Source: Candidatus Methanoplasma sp.
GTDB taxonomy: Archaea; Thermoplasmatota; Thermoplasmata; Methanomassiliicoccales; Methanomethylophilaceae
DNA length: 6,737 nucleotides
Direction: 5' to 3'
NCBI GenBank assembly: GCA_031254265.1
Contig: JAIRUV010000068.1
Span: 1-6,737, forward strand
Of this stretch, positions 6,264 through 6,737 are shown one piece after another (position 1 is the first letter of the stretch; every line of letters begins with the position of its first letter). The notes under the pieces are model-generated. The model was not told the origin of the DNA. It saw only the letters and a list, made by a program, of their open reading frames with translations, and did not search any database. Position numbers and translations under genes: made by a program.

Positions 6264-6737
6264 CAATTTATCTTCGCACCGTTCAGATAGCTCAGGCTTC
6301 TGCCTGTCTTCCTAACGCTGCCTTTATTGTTCATAAGCATTAAGAGCCTTTCGAGACCGAACCCGACACCTGACCACGGCTCGTGGATGTCGTGGGCATG
6401 GTCGAGTGTGTGCGGGCCCACCGCTCCGGACGAGACCTCTGTGCCGTCGATGATCACGTCAAGTGTTTCCTTGTAAACGTCGGACTCTTCTCTCGACAGG
6501 GTATAATCCAATCCTGTGACGCCCATTACATCGCCGATGTATTCCTTCAGAGCCTCTGTCGCATCCCGGTCAGGACCCAGTTCGACCAGGTTCAGCATCG
6601 TGAACTCCTCAAGATGCGCATTGCTGTGCGACTCTTTCCTGAAACAAGAGCCGATCTCGAATATCTTCACCGGGCCATCGGTGTGTTCCCTGAGCTTCCT
6701 CATCACATAGTACAGGTTCGGTGCCAGCATTGGGCGG
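6263..6737 (-). CDS. pylS: Pyrrolysyl-tRNA synthetase, catalytic domain (partial, C-terminal 157 residues)
   Basis: PylS is the class II synthetase that charges tRNA-Pyl (CUA anticodon) with pyrrolysine. The window holds the last 157 codons; the 5' end is beyond the right edge. In order: RPMLAPNLYYVM (substrate-pocket helix), class II motif 2 region IFEIGSCFRKES, pocket strand MLNLVELG, SDVYKETLDV with the conserved pocket-loop Tyr, EVSSGAVGP, motif 3 GVGFGLERLL, and C-terminal SLSYLNGAKIN. The pocket Asn (equivalent to N346 of Methanosarcina mazei) is kept at 6592-6590; the next pocket position is Val (6586-6584) where M. mazei has Cys348. The pattern and terminal SYLNGAKIN match the short Methanomassiliicoccales PylS as I remember M. 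alvus, a group lacking the fused N-terminal tRNA-binding domain. Whether that domain is absent here cannot be seen. It is the first of four visible genes of the operon. Confidence 0.97.
   Translation of the reverse strand, partial: RPMLAPNLYYVMRKLREHTDGPVKIFEIGSCFRKESHSNAHLEEFTMLNLVELGPDRDATEALKEYIGDVMGVTGLDYTLSREESDVYKETLDVIIDGTEVSSGAVGPHTLDHAHDIHEPWSGVGFGLERLLMLMNNKGSVRKTGRSLSYLNGAKIN

Noticed and set aside
3223..6737. Bacterial origin of the pyl genes with a split pylSn/pylSc
   Set aside because: Nothing in the visible operon is a separate pylSn, and the flanking class I HMGR and archaeal-type PheT place the DNA in an archaeon. The region upstream of pylS is not visible, so this is rejected on context.
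1..6737. A new defence, mobile or CRISPR-like system
   Set aside because: No repeats, integrase, transposase, nuclease or terminal inverted repeats were seen; almost every base is in an identified gene or short gap.

Overview
The window suggests a methanogenic archaeon of the order Methanomassiliicoccales. Three things point there. A pyrrolysine (Pyl) cluster runs pylS-pylB-pylC-pylD, and its PylS tail resembles the short Methanomethylophilus-type enzyme. A class I HMG-CoA reductase serves archaeal isoprenoid lipid synthesis. The phenylalanyl-tRNA synthetase beta chain is of the archaeal/eukaryotic type. No database search was run; family assignments rest on motifs and remembered family sequences.

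Layout, left to right. Positions 1-781 (minus) hold the first 260 codons of pheT, cut by the left edge. It lies 4 bases after hmgA (786-1940, minus), so the two form a compact hmgA-pheT operon. Positions 1941-2010 are a 70-bp AT-rich divergent promoter with one TATA-like box per direction, each about 26 bases from its start codon, as expected for leaderless mRNAs. Positions 2011-3192 (plus) encode an unrecognised membrane protein with eight predicted membrane segments. It converges on the pyl operon across a 30-bp gap with no obvious terminator. From 3223 to the right edge everything is on the minus strand: pylD, pylC, pylB and the C-terminal 157 codons of pylS.

How the genes work together. 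PylB rearranges lysine to 3-methylornithine. PylC joins that to a second lysine. PylD oxidises the product, which closes to pyrrolysine. PylS charges tRNA-Pyl (pylT, not in the window) so that UAG is read as pyrrolysine, chiefly in methylamine methyltransferases. The four genes are tightly packed: a 10-bp pylS-pylB gap bridged by a five-triplet minicistron, a 4-bp pylB-pylC gap with a strong ribosome binding site over the pylB stop, and a stop/start overlap at pylC-pylD. All six visible gene ends use TGA, as fits a cell that reads UAG as an amino acid.

No tRNA, rRNA, CRISPR array, insertion sequence or long repeat was seen. The only non-coding stretches are the 70-bp promoter and gaps of 30 bp or less.
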